31,737 nucleotides of DNA from NCBI GenBank assembly GCA_934149075.1, contig CAKPDR010000016.1:1-31737 (forward strand), given 5' to 3'. This DNA comes from an uncultured Clostridia bacterium (GTDB lineage Bacteria; Bacillota; Clostridia; TANB77; CAG-508). A model generated the notes under the pieces. That model ran no database searches. It had not been told where the DNA came from and saw nothing but the letters and a program-made list of their open reading frames with translations. The translations under genes and the position numbers were made by a program. Positions 1-7,423 of this stretch are shown here, in pieces. The first letter of the stretch is position 1; each line of letters starts with the position of its first letter.

Positions 1-225
1 ATGGAAGTTTATATTCCTTTTGAAGAATTAGTTGATGTAGAAGAAGAGAAAAAACGTCTTGAAGATGAAAAGAAAAAGGTTCTAGCAGAAATTGAAAGAG
101 CAAGTAAGATGTTAGCTAATCCGGGATTCGTTAATAAAGCACCAGAAGCAAAAATTAATGAGGAAAAAGCTAAACTTGTGAAATATCAAGATATATTAAA
201 AAGCATTGAAGAAAGATTAAAATAA
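1..225 (+). CDS. valS: Valyl-tRNA synthetase, C-terminal end (5' truncated)
   Basis: The 74 visible residues match the C-terminal tRNA-binding arm of valyl-tRNA synthetase, which charges tRNA-Val with valine in the cytoplasm. Visible signs are the entry motif VYIPFEELVDVEEEKKRLE, a run of charged heptads typical of the two-helix coiled-coil arm, and the hairpin-turn signature NPGFVNKAPE that joins the helices. The catalytic core, editing domain and anticodon-binding domain lie before the window, so the ATG at base 1 is an internal Met and not the start. The gene ends in TAA at 223-225 and is followed at once by an intrinsic terminator, so it is the last gene of its transcript. Family assignment is secure because this arm is distinctive. 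Confidence 0.9.
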   Translation: MEVYIPFEELVDVEEEKKRLEDEKKKVLAEIERASKMLANPGFVNKAPEAKINEEKAKLVKYQDILKSIEERLK

Positions 226-229
226 ATGA

Positions 230-260
230 ATTAGGGTGGAGTTTTCCACTCTAATTTTTT
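230..260 (+). terminator. Intrinsic terminator of valS
   Basis: An 11-bp stem (ATTAGGGTGGA at 230-240 with TCCACTCTAAT at 245-255, one G-U pair) closes a 4-base loop and runs into six T (255-260). It begins five bases after the valS stop codon. Confidence 0.9.
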
Positions 261-333
261 CTATAATAGAAAAAGCTACAATCGCTACCCCTTTGAGATT
301 TTCTCCTTTTAGTCGAAAATTCAAATCGGGCGA

Positions 334-374
334 GAACAAATCAAAGAAAAATTTTCAATTTTTCTTATTTGTTC
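334..374. repeat. Long AT-rich inverted repeat upstream of yabP
   Basis: GAACAAAT at 334-341 pairs with ATTTGTTC at 367-374. Inside it AAGAAAAATT pairs with AATTTTTCTT, leaving a two-base bulge (CA) and a 3-base loop. The 261-433 intergenic stretch holds no ORF. A TATAAT at 398-403 has no -35 at standard spacing, so the yabP promoter may use another sigma factor; in Bacillus this operon is SigE-dependent. The hairpin could end upstream transcription or be a dispersed repeat; it has no T run. Confidence 0.5.
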
Positions 375-433
375 TAAAAAAGACAAACTCAGCATATTAT
401 AATGTAGTATAGATATGAGGAGGAGAGCAAAAG

Positions 434-739
434 ATGATAGAAGAGAGAAAGAATATAAACATGAATGTAAATACAAATATTATTCAAAACTTAGTATTAG
501 AAAATAGAAAGAAATTAAGTGTTTCAGGGGTAAATGATGTATTAAGTTTTGATGATCAGGTTGTAATGATAGATACAGAGTTAGGATTATTAACAGTAAA
601 AGGAGAAAATATTAGAATAAACAAACTAAGCTTAGATACTGCAGAAGTTATTGTTGAAGGAGAAATATCGAGTTTATCTTATAGCCAAAACAAGCAAGAA
701 AAAGGTGCAGGAACAATATTAAGTAAAATTTTCAAATAG
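434..739 (+). CDS. yabP: Sporulation protein YabP
   Basis: The 101-residue product matches YabP, a small sporulation protein made in the mother cell during endospore formation. Visible family features are the early run NRKKLSVSGVNDVLSFDD, a predicted beta-rich core (VVMIDTELGLLTVKGENIRI) and a following segment LDTAEVIVEGEI. Length is normal for the family. The start is set by a strong GAGGAGG site about nine bases upstream. It is followed after 15 bases by yabQ and then by a divIC-type gene, the same order as in Bacillus subtilis, which strengthens the call. It has no signal peptide or membrane helix. Its biochemical role is not established; in Bacillus, yabP and yabQ are needed for normal sporulation. 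Its presence indicates a spore-former. Confidence 0.9.
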   Translation: MIEERKNINMNVNTNIIQNLVLENRKKLSVSGVNDVLSFDDQVVMIDTELGLLTVKGENIRINKLSLDTAEVIVEGEISSLSYSQNKQEKGAGTILSKIFK

Positions 740-754
740 AAAGGCAAAAAGACT

Positions 755-1195
755 ATGGTTCAAAATCAAGCATATTTGTTTTTAATTTTTTCATTAACTG
801 GCGTAGAAATAGGAATTTTATTCGACTTTTTTAGAATTCTAAGAAGAACAATAAAAACAGGAAATATAGTTACATACATACAAGATATTTTATTTTGGAT
901 TTTAACTGGAATTTTAGTATTATATAACATATGGTACTTTAATAATGGAGAAATTCGAATATACATGTTTTTAGGAATAATAATAGGTACACTTATATAT
1001 ATGTCAACATTAAGTAATATTTCTGTGAAATTATTTACTAAGATTTTAAGCATGATTATTAAAGCATTAGAAATACCTTTTAAAACAATAATTACTATTT
1101 TTAGAAAAATAATAACAACAATATTGCTATTATTTACTAAAAATGCAAAAAAAATAAAAATAAAAAAGGGGAATTTTGTAAAAAATGGAGAATAA
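755..1195 (+). CDS. yabQ: Spore cortex biosynthesis protein YabQ
   Basis: A 146-residue integral membrane protein directly after yabP. Hydrophobic segments lie at about residues 6-24, 40-62 and 66-84, with a further amphipathic to hydrophobic stretch at 93-127 and a Lys-rich C-terminus. The N-terminal pattern, a membrane helix running into GILFDFFRILRR, is typical of the YabQ family. In Bacillus, YabQ sits in the membranes around the forespore and is needed for cortex formation. The ribosome binding site (AAAGG) is weak, which suits translation in an operon 15 bases downstream of yabP. The call rests on both motif and gene order. Confidence 0.88.
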   Translation: MVQNQAYLFLIFSLTGVEIGILFDFFRILRRTIKTGNIVTYIQDILFWILTGILVLYNIWYFNNGEIRIYMFLGIIIGTLIYMSTLSNISVKLFTKILSMIIKALEIPFKTIITIFRKIITTILLLFTKNAKKIKIKKGNFVKNGE

Positions 1196-1236
1196 TAAAA
1201 TATAAGATATTTATTATGGAAAAATGGAGTATACAG

Positions 1237-1518
1237 ATGAAAAAAGGCAAATTACTTAAGAATGCTTTTTTAATAGCATTAATTATATGGATAGTGATGT
1301 TGATAAAACAACAACTGAATATATCACAATATCAAGATGAAATTAAAGAACTATCATCAAAAATAGATGTAGCAGAAAATGAATTAACTCAAAACAAGCA
1401 AGATTTGGAACAAGAAAAGAAAAACACAGACTCGTTAGAATATATAGAAAAATTAGCACGTGAAAAACTAGGAATGTATTTACAAAATGAAAGAGTTTAT
1501 ATCGATAGTAACATGTAA
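1237..1518 (+). CDS. divIC: Septum formation initiator, DivIC/FtsB family
   Basis: A bitopic cell-division protein of about 93 residues: a short basic cytoplasmic tail (MKKGKLLK), one membrane helix (NAFLIALIIWIVMLI) and an extracytoplasmic coiled coil (about residues 25-65) ending in the family signature EYIEKLAREKLGM. DivIC/FtsB proteins form the FtsB-FtsL-FtsQ (DivIC-FtsL-DivIB) complex that activates septal wall synthesis. The ATG at 1237 is preferred because GGAG at 1226-1229 sits seven bases before it; an in-frame ATG at 1216 would add seven residues but has no ribosome binding site. It closes the yabP-yabQ-divIC operon and is followed directly by a terminator. Confidence 0.87.
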   Translation: MKKGKLLKNAFLIALIIWIVMLIKQQLNISQYQDEIKELSSKIDVAENELTQNKQDLEQEKKNTDSLEYIEKLAREKLGMYLQNERVYIDSNM

Positions 1519-1558
1519 ATCCTTAAAACATTCAAGTTTTAAGGATTTATTATTTTTA
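1518..1558 (+). terminator. Intrinsic terminator of the yabP-yabQ-divIC operon
   Basis: A perfect 12-bp stem (AATCCTTAAAAC at 1518-1529 with GTTTTAAGGATT at 1536-1547) is followed by a T-rich tail. It overlaps the last base of the divIC stop codon. Confidence 0.88.
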
Positions 1559-1625
1559 ATATTAAAAATCTACTAAAATATCCAGTAAAAAATTTAAAAA
1601 TATAAATAAAAATAGGAGGTAAGTT

Positions 1626-2990
1626 ATGTCTGAATTAGAAAACATGACATTATTAGAATTGAGAAATTTTGCAAAAGAGCAAAACATAAGAAACATTTCA
1701 AAATTAAAAAAAGAAGAATTAATTGCATTATTAAAACAAGTTGCAGAAAATTCAAAACCACAAGAAAAGCAAACAGAGGAAAAAACGGAAATCAGATATG
1801 ATAAAAACGATGAAGAACAATTAGAAGAAGTGGGAGAATCTGTTATAGATTACAAAGTAACAAATGATGATGATGAGATAGTAGAAGGAATATTAGAAGT
1901 TTTACCAGATGGATATGGATTTTTAAGAGGTGATAATTATTTATCAAGTCCAAAAGATGTATATATATCACCAATACAAATTAGAAGATTTAAATTAGAT
2001 ACTGGAGATATAGTAAAAGGAATTTCTAGAACAAAAGAAGGAGAAAAATTTCCATCATTAATATTTGTTGGAGAAGTAAATGGAGAACATCCAGAAAAGG
2101 CAGCAAAAAGAAAGAGATTTGATGAATTAACACCAATATATCCTAATGAAAGACTAAAATTAGAAACAAAACCAACAGAATATGCAATGAGAATAATAGA
2201 CTTGATTTCACCAATAGGAAAAGGACAAAGAGGAATGATAGTTGCTCCTCCAAAGGTAGGGAAAACAACATTGTTAAAGAAAATTGCAAACAGTATTACA
2301 GCAAATAATCCAGAAGTAGAATTAATAGTACTTTTAATAGATGAAAGACCAGAAGAAGTAACTGATATGAAACGTTCAATAAAAGGACAAGTAATATTCT
2401 CAACATTTGATGAAATGCCTGAACATCATGTAAAAGTTGCAGAAATGGTACTTGAAAGAGCAAAAAGAATAATAGAACATAACAAAGATGTTGTAATATT
2501 ATTAGATAGTATTACAAGATTAGCCCGTGCATATAACCTAGTTATGCCATCATCTGGAAAAACATTATCAGGTGGTTTAGATCCAGCAGCATTACATAAG
2601 CCAAAGAAATTCTTTGGAGCGGCTAGAAATATAGAAAATGGTGGAAGTCTAACAATACTTGCAACAGCTTTAATAGAAACAGGTAGTAGAATGGATGATG
2701 TTATTTTTGAGGAATTTAAAGGTACAGGTAATATGGAGGTTCACCTAGATAGAAAATTATCTGAAAAACGTATTTTCCCTGCAATAGATATTAACAAATC
2801 TGGAACAAGAAGAGAAGATTTATTATTAACTAAGCCAGAAATGGAAACAGTTTTTGCATTAAGAAAAGCTTTAAATAATTTACCAGTTGCAGATGTTACT
2901 GAACAAATTATTTCTCAAATGACTCAAACTAAAAATAATGATGAGTTTTTAATTAGAATAGATTCATATTTAAGAAATTATAAAAATTAA
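1626..2990 (+). CDS. rho: Transcription termination factor Rho
   Basis: A 454-residue hexameric RNA-dependent ATPase that terminates transcription. Domains in order: a Rho N-terminal SAP-like domain (residues 3-38, MTLLELRNFAKEQNIRNISK), an acidic linker, an oligonucleotide-binding cold-shock-like domain (about 75-150, including EVLPDGYGFLR), then the RecA-type motor. Walker A is APPKVGKTT at 207-215, with Val where many Rho proteins have Ala. Walker B is VVILLDS with Asp294. The conserved FGAARNIENGGSLT, RMDDVIFEEFKGTGN and SGTRREDLL blocks are all present. The start follows AGGAGG. It sits alone between terminators, consistent with independent expression. Confidence 0.97.
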   Translation: MSELENMTLLELRNFAKEQNIRNISKLKKEELIALLKQVAENSKPQEKQTEEKTEIRYDKNDEEQLEEVGESVIDYKVTNDDDEIVEGILEVLPDGYGFLRGDNYLSSPKDVYISPIQIRRFKLDTGDIVKGISRTKEGEKFPSLIFVGEVNGEHPEKAAKRKRFDELTPIYPNERLKLETKPTEYAMRIIDLISPIGKGQRGMIVAPPKVGKTTLLKKIANSITANNPEVELIVLLIDERPEEVTDMKRSIKGQVIFSTFDEMPEHHVKVAEMVLERAKRIIEHNKDVVILLDSITRLARAYNLVMPSSGKTLSGGLDPAALHKPKKFFGAARNIENGGSLTILATALIETGSRMDDVIFEEFKGTGNMEVHLDRKLSEKRIFPAIDINKSGTRREDLLLTKPEMETVFALRKALNNLPVADVTEQIISQMTQTKNNDEFLIRIDSYLRNYKN

Positions 2991-2998
2991 TAATTAAG

Positions 2999-3038
2999 AA
3001 GCAGATAGTTAGTTCAGTTAATTGACAATTATCTGCTT
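2999..3038 (+). terminator. Hairpin after rho, copy 1 of a duplicated hairpin-promoter element
   Basis: AAGCAGATA at 2999-3007 pairs with TATCTGCTT at 3030-3038, followed by four T. The interior is only partly complementary. It begins eight bases after the rho stop and may end rho transcription. The right half also contains a -35 box (see next entry). A close relative lies at 8408-8451. Confidence 0.6.
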
Positions 3039-3050
3039 TTATAGTATAAA
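3022..3050 (+). promoter_or_regulatory. Promoter of the pentapeptide-repeat gene
   Basis: TTGACA (3022-3027), a 17-base spacer and TATAAA (3045-3050) form a near-consensus SigA promoter. The -35 and spacer lie inside the right half of the hairpin after rho. The leader to the ATG at 3071 would be only about 14 bases, with GGAG just before the start. Confidence 0.7.
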
Positions 3051-3070
3051 TGATATAATGGAGAATAAAA

Positions 3071-3703
3071 ATGAGTATATTAAAACCACAAAAAATGAAT
3101 TTATATGAACAAAAAAACATAGAAATATTAAATATAAAAGAAAATGAAGATATAGATTATTGCATTTTTGAAAACGAAAGATATAATGATATAGAACTAT
3201 GGGAGTTAAAATTCGAACACAGTAAATTCAATAATATTTGCATGCAAAATGCAAAATTAGAAAATATTACTTTTAGAGATGTAATATTTGAAAACTGTGA
3301 TTTTTCAAACACGAAATTTATTGAAACAACATTTATTAGATGCGAATTTAATAATTGTAAGCTTTCAGGGGCTGATATGTCAGAAAATAGATTATATAAT
3401 GTTTCGTTATTAGAAACTAATGCAAGTTACGTTAATTTGTCAATGGCAAGTATTGAAAATATATTATTTAAAAATACAAATCTAAAAAACAGTTACTTTC
3501 AAGAAACAAAAGTTAAAAATATCTATTTTGATAATTCTAATTTAACACAAGCACAATTCTTTAAAACAAGTCTAAATGGAGTTGATTTATCAAGTAGTAT
3601 AATAGAAGGTATTGCAATTACAATAGAAGATATTAAAGGAGCAATAATAAATCAATTACAAGCCATAGATTTATTATATTTAATTGGTGTTAAAGTTAAA
3701 TAG
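3071..3703 (+). CDS. Pentapeptide-repeat protein
   Basis: A 210-residue protein made mostly of tandem five-residue repeats with a central Leu or Phe, for example NCDFSNTKF, NCKLSGADMS, NASYVNLSMAS and NSNLTQAQF, over about residues 45-175. Such repeats fold into a right-handed quadrilateral beta-helix. Some members mimic DNA and bind gyrase (Qnr, MfpA), but most have no known role, and nothing here singles out gyrase protection. No signal peptide or membrane helix is seen, so it is probably cytoplasmic. The C-terminus (EDIKGAIINQLQAIDLLYLIGVKVK) resembles the capping helix of this family. It has its own promoter and is followed after 23 bases by a membrane-protein gene, so the two may be co-transcribed. 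Confidence 0.85.
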   Translation: MSILKPQKMNLYEQKNIEILNIKENEDIDYCIFENERYNDIELWELKFEHSKFNNICMQNAKLENITFRDVIFENCDFSNTKFIETTFIRCEFNNCKLSGADMSENRLYNVSLLETNASYVNLSMASIENILFKNTNLKNSYFQETKVKNIYFDNSNLTQAQFFKTSLNGVDLSSSIIEGIAITIEDIKGAIINQLQAIDLLYLIGVKVK

Positions 3704-3726
3704 TATTAAAAGAAGGGAACAGGTAA

Positions 3727-4524
3727 ATGGGAAAGTTTTCAAGATTGATGAAGAAAAAATATAAAGAAACAAATAAAAAGTCAATTATAATTTATTTAAT
3801 ATTAAGGTTACTAGTAATTTTAAGTATGATATTTCAAATAATATTAGGAAATATTTCAAATGTGTTAATGTGTATATTAGCATTGGTACTATTTACACTT
3901 CCAACTATAATTTCTGAAAAATTCAAAATAGGAATACCAAGCTTACTAGAAGGCATAATATATTTATTTATATATTCAACTGCTATACTTGGAGAAATAA
4001 ATAATTTCTATGGAAGAATACCTTTTTGGGATACAATATTACATACATTAAATGGTTTTTTGTGTGCCGGAATAGGTTTCTCTTTAGTTGATCTTTTAAA
4101 CCAAAATAGTAAAAAGATAAAATTATCACCACTATATATTGCAATAGTTGCATTCTGTTTTTCAATGACAATAGGAATACTATGGGAGTTCTTTGAATTT
4201 ACTGCTGATTATTTTACTAAAACAGATATGCAAAAAGATAGAATAGTGAGAGAAATATCATCAGTAATGCTAAATAAAGATAATGAAAATGTTCCAATAA
4301 AAGTCAAAGATATAGAAAGAACAGAAATATATTCTAAAGATGGAACTAATATTACTATAGAAAATGGTTATTTAGATATAGGTCTTATTGATACTATGAA
4401 AGATTTATTTGTTAATTTTATAGGTGCAATTGTGTTTAGTATTATTGGATTTTTACATGTTCAAAATAGAGAAAAGTATAAGTTTGCAGAAGGTTTTATA
4501 CCAACTAAAGCAGTGGGAGATTAA
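3727..4524 (+). CDS. DUF2238 (YjdF-like) integral membrane protein
   Basis: A 265-residue membrane protein with roughly six hydrophobic segments (about residues 19-40, 43-62, 71-90, 105-126, 136-157 and 222-242). Conserved motifs of the DUF2238 family are present: the FYGRIPFWDTILHTLNGFL block, the GILWEFFEFTADYF block with the invariant WE..E, and the late DTMKDLFVNFIGA motif. A soluble loop of about 60 residues sits between the last two helices. The family has no established function. It starts 23 bases after the pentapeptide gene behind AAGGGA and is likely in the same transcript. Confidence 0.78.
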   Translation: MGKFSRLMKKKYKETNKKSIIIYLILRLLVILSMIFQIILGNISNVLMCILALVLFTLPTIISEKFKIGIPSLLEGIIYLFIYSTAILGEINNFYGRIPFWDTILHTLNGFLCAGIGFSLVDLLNQNSKKIKLSPLYIAIVAFCFSMTIGILWEFFEFTADYFTKTDMQKDRIVREISSVMLNKDNENVPIKVKDIERTEIYSKDGTNITIENGYLDIGLIDTMKDLFVNFIGAIVFSIIGFLHVQNREKYKFAEGFIPTKAVGD

Positions 4525-4583
4525 CTATGAAAAGAAATTGAAAAAATAAAAGGGGACAATTTATAAATAGGAGGTATTTAAAA

Positions 4584-5273
4584 ATGATTAAATTAGTATT
4601 AGTTAGACATGGACAAAGCATGTGGAATTTAGAAAACAAATTTACAGGATGGACAGATGTAGAGTTATCAGAACAAGGAATACAAGAGGCAAAAGAAGCG
4701 GGAAAAATATTAAAAGAAAAAGGATTTCATTTTGATTTAGCATTCACATCAGTATTAAAAAGAGCAGAAGACACTTTAGACTATATATTAAAAGAAATGG
4801 GAGAAGAAAATATCGAAATAAAAAGAAGTTGGAGACTAAATGAAAGACATTATGGAGCATTACAGGGACTAAACAAAGATGAAACAAGAGAAAAATATGG
4901 TGCAGAACAAGTATTACTTTGGAGAAGAAGTACAGATGTAAGACCACCAGAATTAGAAGAAACTGATCCAAGATATCCTGGAAATGACGAAAAATATAAA
5001 GATTTAAGTAAAGATGAATTACCTAAAACAGAAAATCTTATAGACACAATAAAAAGAGTTCTTGAATATTGGAATTCAGATATTAAACCAGAATTAGAAA
5101 GTGGTAAAAGAATTATAATTGCGGCACATGGAAATAGCTTAAGAGGATTAATCAAATATTTAGATGATATAAGTGATGAAGATATTATTAAATTAGAATT
5201 ACAAACAGGTAATCCAATTTGCTATGAACTTGATGATACATTAAAACCAATTAGACATTATTATTTAAAGTAA
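4584..5273 (+). CDS. gpmA: 2,3-bisphosphoglycerate-dependent phosphoglycerate mutase
   Basis: A 229-residue glycolytic enzyme that interconverts 3- and 2-phosphoglycerate through a phosphohistidine. The RHG motif at residues 8-10 supplies the nucleophilic His9; Glu87 (LNERHYG) and His182 (AAHGNSLRG) complete the active site, matching the usual dPGM spacing. The substrate-loop block GNDEKYKDLSKDELP is characteristic of the GpmA type. Length is slightly short of 250, normal for bacterial forms without the C-terminal tail. It starts behind a consensus AGGAGG. A TraX-family gene follows after 24 bases, probably in the same transcript. Confidence 0.95.
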   Translation: MIKLVLVRHGQSMWNLENKFTGWTDVELSEQGIQEAKEAGKILKEKGFHFDLAFTSVLKRAEDTLDYILKEMGEENIEIKRSWRLNERHYGALQGLNKDETREKYGAEQVLLWRRSTDVRPPELEETDPRYPGNDEKYKDLSKDELPKTENLIDTIKRVLEYWNSDIKPELESGKRIIIAAHGNSLRGLIKYLDDISDEDIIKLELQTGNPICYELDDTLKPIRHYYLK

Positions 5274-5297
5274 AATTATAAAATAAGGAATATATTT

Positions 5298-6035
5298 ATG
5301 AAAAAATTAAGCTCTAATCAATTGAAAATCATTGCTGTTTGTGCAATGATTTTCGACCATTTGTTATGGGTAATAAAACCTGGATATGAAAAAGGAATAA
5401 TATATTTATTACATATATTTGGAAGAATTGTTGCTCCAATATTTTGTTTTTTTATAGCAGAAGGAGCATATTATACTAAAAACAGAAAAAGATATTTGGC
5501 AAGATTATTAGTATTTGCAGTAATATCACATTTTGCATATTGTTTTGCATTTGGAATTAATTTTATACCATTTTCAAATGGAATATTTTTTAATCAAACA
5601 AGTATTATGTGGTCGCTTGCTTTGGGTCTTATTGGAATAATGATAAATGATTCAAAACTAAATAATAACTTAAAAATAGCATTAATACTTTTTCTATGTG
5701 TATTAGGATTTCCATCAGATTGGAGTTCTGTTGCAGTAATGATAATAATTTACGATTATGCATATAGAAATAATTTTAAAAAGCAAATGATAACTCAGAC
5801 AATATTTTCAGCAATATATGCAACGGTATATTGCATATTTATAGATTTTTGGTATGGATTATTGCAAATGGGAACTATTTTATCAATTCCATTATTAAAA
5901 AGATATAATGGCGAAAGAGGAAAATGGAAAGGAATGAAATATTTTTTCTATTTGATATATCCTTTACACCTTGTTATATGTGGTTTGATAAGATTATATT
6001 TACATGGAAATATTTCAGTAATGATTGGAGGATAA
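5298..6035 (+). CDS. TraX-family membrane protein
   Basis: A 245-residue multi-pass membrane protein with about eight hydrophobic segments. The opening LSSNQLKIIAVCAMIFDHL, the block GRIVAPIFCFFIAEGAYYT and the C-terminal KYFFYLIYPLHLVICGLI are hallmarks of the TraX family. TraX of plasmid F acetylates pilin, but chromosomal homologues are widespread in Firmicutes and are acyltransferase-like with unknown substrates. The end pattern FYLIYPLHL is also shared with membrane acyltransferases. No conjugation genes are nearby, so a role in conjugation is not inferred. It is the last gene before the terminator at 6059. Confidence 0.82.
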   Translation: MKKLSSNQLKIIAVCAMIFDHLLWVIKPGYEKGIIYLLHIFGRIVAPIFCFFIAEGAYYTKNRKRYLARLLVFAVISHFAYCFAFGINFIPFSNGIFFNQTSIMWSLALGLIGIMINDSKLNNNLKIALILFLCVLGFPSDWSSVAVMIIIYDYAYRNNFKKQMITQTIFSAIYATVYCIFIDFWYGLLQMGTILSIPLLKRYNGERGKWKGMKYFFYLIYPLHLVICGLIRLYLHGNISVMIGG

Positions 6036-6058
6036 ATTATTTTTTTATTAACATAATA

Positions 6059-6080
6059 CAACGAAATGCGTTGCTTTTTT
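6059..6080 (+). terminator. Intrinsic terminator after the gpmA-TraX unit
   Basis: CAACG at 6059-6063 and CGTTG at 6069-6073 form a short stem with a 5-base loop, followed by C and six T. It lies 23 bases after the TraX stop. Confidence 0.75.
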
Positions 6081-6099
6081 ACATAAGATGTGTTACAAT
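6071..6099 (+). promoter_or_regulatory. Probable promoter of the tandem paralogue genes
   Basis: TTGCTT (6071-6076), a 17-base spacer and TACAAT (6094-6099). The -35 overlaps the 3' arm of the upstream terminator. Transcription would start about 70 bases before the ATG at 6177. Confidence 0.5.
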
Positions 6100-6176
6100 A
6101 AAAAAGTCACAGGTTAATAATTTTACTTTATATTAAAAGTAAAATGTATATTCAAATATTTAATCAGGAGGAAAAT

Positions 6177-6656
6177 ATGATTACATTAGAAGATGTACGG
6201 AATGCAAAATTACAAGACTTATTCTGTGTAACAATTGTTAAAGAGCTTACATGGGAAGAAGCAGAAGAGTACCCATTAAACATTGAAGGATTGCCAAGTG
6301 GAATTACAGCAAATGGTGTATTACTGCATGCTGTACAAAGCACTCTTGAAAAATCAGGTAAAATGTCAGATGCTGCTGTAGAAGAAACTGTAAAAGAGAT
6401 AAAAAAACAAATCTTATCATGCTTGCAGGAAATACAAAATACAATAGTCATTAAAAAAGATAACCAGTATTTTGATTTGGCAGATATGGCAATGTTGGAT
6501 ACTAGATATAAAGTCAAAAGAGAAGCTCCATTTTCAAAATATGGAACAGAAAAAGACTTTAAAATTGTAAATGAAAATGGAATATTAGAATTTTCTATCG
6601 AAGATGGTATTTTCGAAAAATATTTGGAGGAATTTGAACAGTATAATTCTAAATAA
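6177..6656 (+). CDS. Unknown protein, tandem paralogue 1
   Basis: A 159-residue acidic cytoplasmic protein that I do not recognise. The ATG at 6177 is chosen because AGGAGG lies five bases upstream; an in-frame ATG at 6144 would read through that site. The body is predicted mostly helical, with ELTWEEAEEYPLNIEGLPSG near the front and a C-terminal block YKVKREAPFSKYGTEKDFKI. That block aligns by eye with the product of the next gene (YKIDYEAKFSQYAKENDFFI), and both share an early LF...KE...W...(I/N)...KGLP-like section. The two are probably diverged tandem duplicates in one operon (43 bases apart). Codon use is somewhat richer in G and C than in flanking genes, which suggests a separate history. 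Confidence 0.75.
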   Translation: MITLEDVRNAKLQDLFCVTIVKELTWEEAEEYPLNIEGLPSGITANGVLLHAVQSTLEKSGKMSDAAVEETVKEIKKQILSCLQEIQNTIVIKKDNQYFDLADMAMLDTRYKVKREAPFSKYGTEKDFKIVNENGILEFSIEDGIFEKYLEEFEQYNSK

Positions 6657-6699
6657 AAGGAGCATGTAATTATTCATTGTATCTAAAAAGGAGAAAAAT

Positions 6700-7173
6700 A
6701 TGAATTTATTTGATGAACTTCTATTTGTACAATTATCAAAAGAATGCTTTTGGAGTGATATTGTTAATAATATGTCAAAAATAAAGGGATTGCCAGAAGA
6801 TATTAAGACTGCAGATGAACTTTTAGAAAGAGCAGCACTTGAATATGGAAGAAAGAATAACTGTTTACGGGATTTTGAAAAGTGTAAGAAAAATGCAAGA
6901 ATAGAGCTTTTAGAAAAGTTAGGTAAATATGTTAGTGGGCAACCCAAATATACAATAGCAATAAAAATAATACATTGTGGTTACAAATGTTACTTTGATG
7001 TAATAAAGAATGAAATAATTAGTGGATTTATCTATAAAATTGATTATGAGGCTAAATTTTCACAATATGCTAAAGAAAATGATTTTTTCATAAGAGATAG
7101 CAGAATTGTATTTAGGGAAAACATATTAGATGACTTTAGAAGAGCAAGATTAGAGAACAAAAGCGGACATTAA
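6700..7173 (+). CDS. Unknown protein, tandem paralogue 2
   Basis: A 157-residue soluble protein of unknown function, starting behind AGGAG. N-terminal residues LFDELLFVQLSKECFWSDIV and KIKGLPEDI line up with the equivalent region of the preceding gene. The middle (about 45-75) is a charged helix rich in Lys, Arg and Glu. Residues after about 85 form an alternating, probably beta, section (YTIAIKIIHCGYKCYFDVI) before the shared C-terminal motif YEAKFSQYAKENDFFI. No catalytic motif, membrane helix or signal peptide is visible. A long-stem terminator follows after an intergenic stretch, so the pair forms its own unit. Confidence 0.72.
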   Translation: MNLFDELLFVQLSKECFWSDIVNNMSKIKGLPEDIKTADELLERAALEYGRKNNCLRDFEKCKKNARIELLEKLGKYVSGQPKYTIAIKIIHCGYKCYFDVIKNEIISGFIYKIDYEAKFSQYAKENDFFIRDSRIVFRENILDDFRRARLENKSGH

Positions 7174-7189
7174 TAACTTTTATACTTAT

Positions 7190-7300
7190 TAAAACATTTT
7201 GAAGTCCGCGTCTTTGTTCGTGTGCGAAATTTGCAAAGCAAATTTCTGTGCAATATATTTCTATAATAGGAAGTTCGGAGAACTTTTCTAGTATATAAAA
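7190..7300. repeat. Intergenic stretch with two small inverted repeats
   Basis: Within the 250-base gap after 7173 there are two short palindromes: AAATTTGC / GCAAATTT with a 3-base loop (7227-7245) and AAGTTC / GAACTT with a 3-base loop (7271-7285). The stretch is richer in G and C than its surroundings and has no supported ORF. It shares the phrase TTTCTATAATAG with the gap upstream of yabP, which hints at a degraded dispersed repeat. No function is assigned. Confidence 0.35.
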
Positions 7301-7319
7301 AATAATGAAAACTGTTCAA

Positions 7320-7355
7320 AAAACAGATTTGTGTATATTTACACAAATCTGTTTT
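7320..7355 (+). terminator. Strong intrinsic terminator, possibly bidirectional
   Basis: A perfect 16-bp stem (AAAACAGATTTGTGTA at 7320-7335 with its complement at 7340-7355) closes a 4-base loop and ends in four T. The symmetrical A and T ends would work on either strand. It separates the tandem paralogues from the next gene. Confidence 0.88.
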
Positions 7356-7365
7356 CATTAAATAA

Positions 7366-7394
7366 TGGAAAAAAATAAAATAATATGATATACT
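7366..7394 (+). promoter_or_regulatory. Probable promoter of the membrane-anchored protein gene
   Basis: TGGAAA (7366-7371), a 17-base spacer and TATACT (7389-7394). It gives a leader of about 23 bases carrying AAAGGAG before the ATG at 7424. Confidence 0.45.
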
Positions 7395-7423
7395 TTAAAT
7401 ATCTTACGAGAAAGGAGTAAAAT

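Noticed and set aside
3071..3703. Pentapeptide protein as a quinolone-resistance (Qnr) protein
   Set aside because: Only the generic repeat is visible; Qnr-specific loops and dimer features cannot be recognised, and most pentapeptide proteins have other or unknown roles.
4538..4567. TTGAAA-N18-TATAAA upstream of gpmA as a promoter
   Set aside because: The -10 is only two bases before AGGAGG, so the transcript would start in or after the ribosome binding site.
5298..6035. TraX family as evidence of a conjugative element
   Set aside because: Chromosomal TraX-family proteins are common in Firmicutes, and no relaxase, coupling protein or secretion gene is present in the window.
5924..6136. 70-codon + strand frame overlapping the end of the TraX gene
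   Set aside because: It lies in another frame of a clear membrane-protein gene, has no ribosome binding site and reads as frame-shifted hydrophobic sequence.
7170..7358. 62-codon minus-strand frame in the 7174-7423 gap
   Set aside because: It is built from the intergenic inverted repeats and the terminator hairpin; there is no ribosome binding site or protein-like composition.
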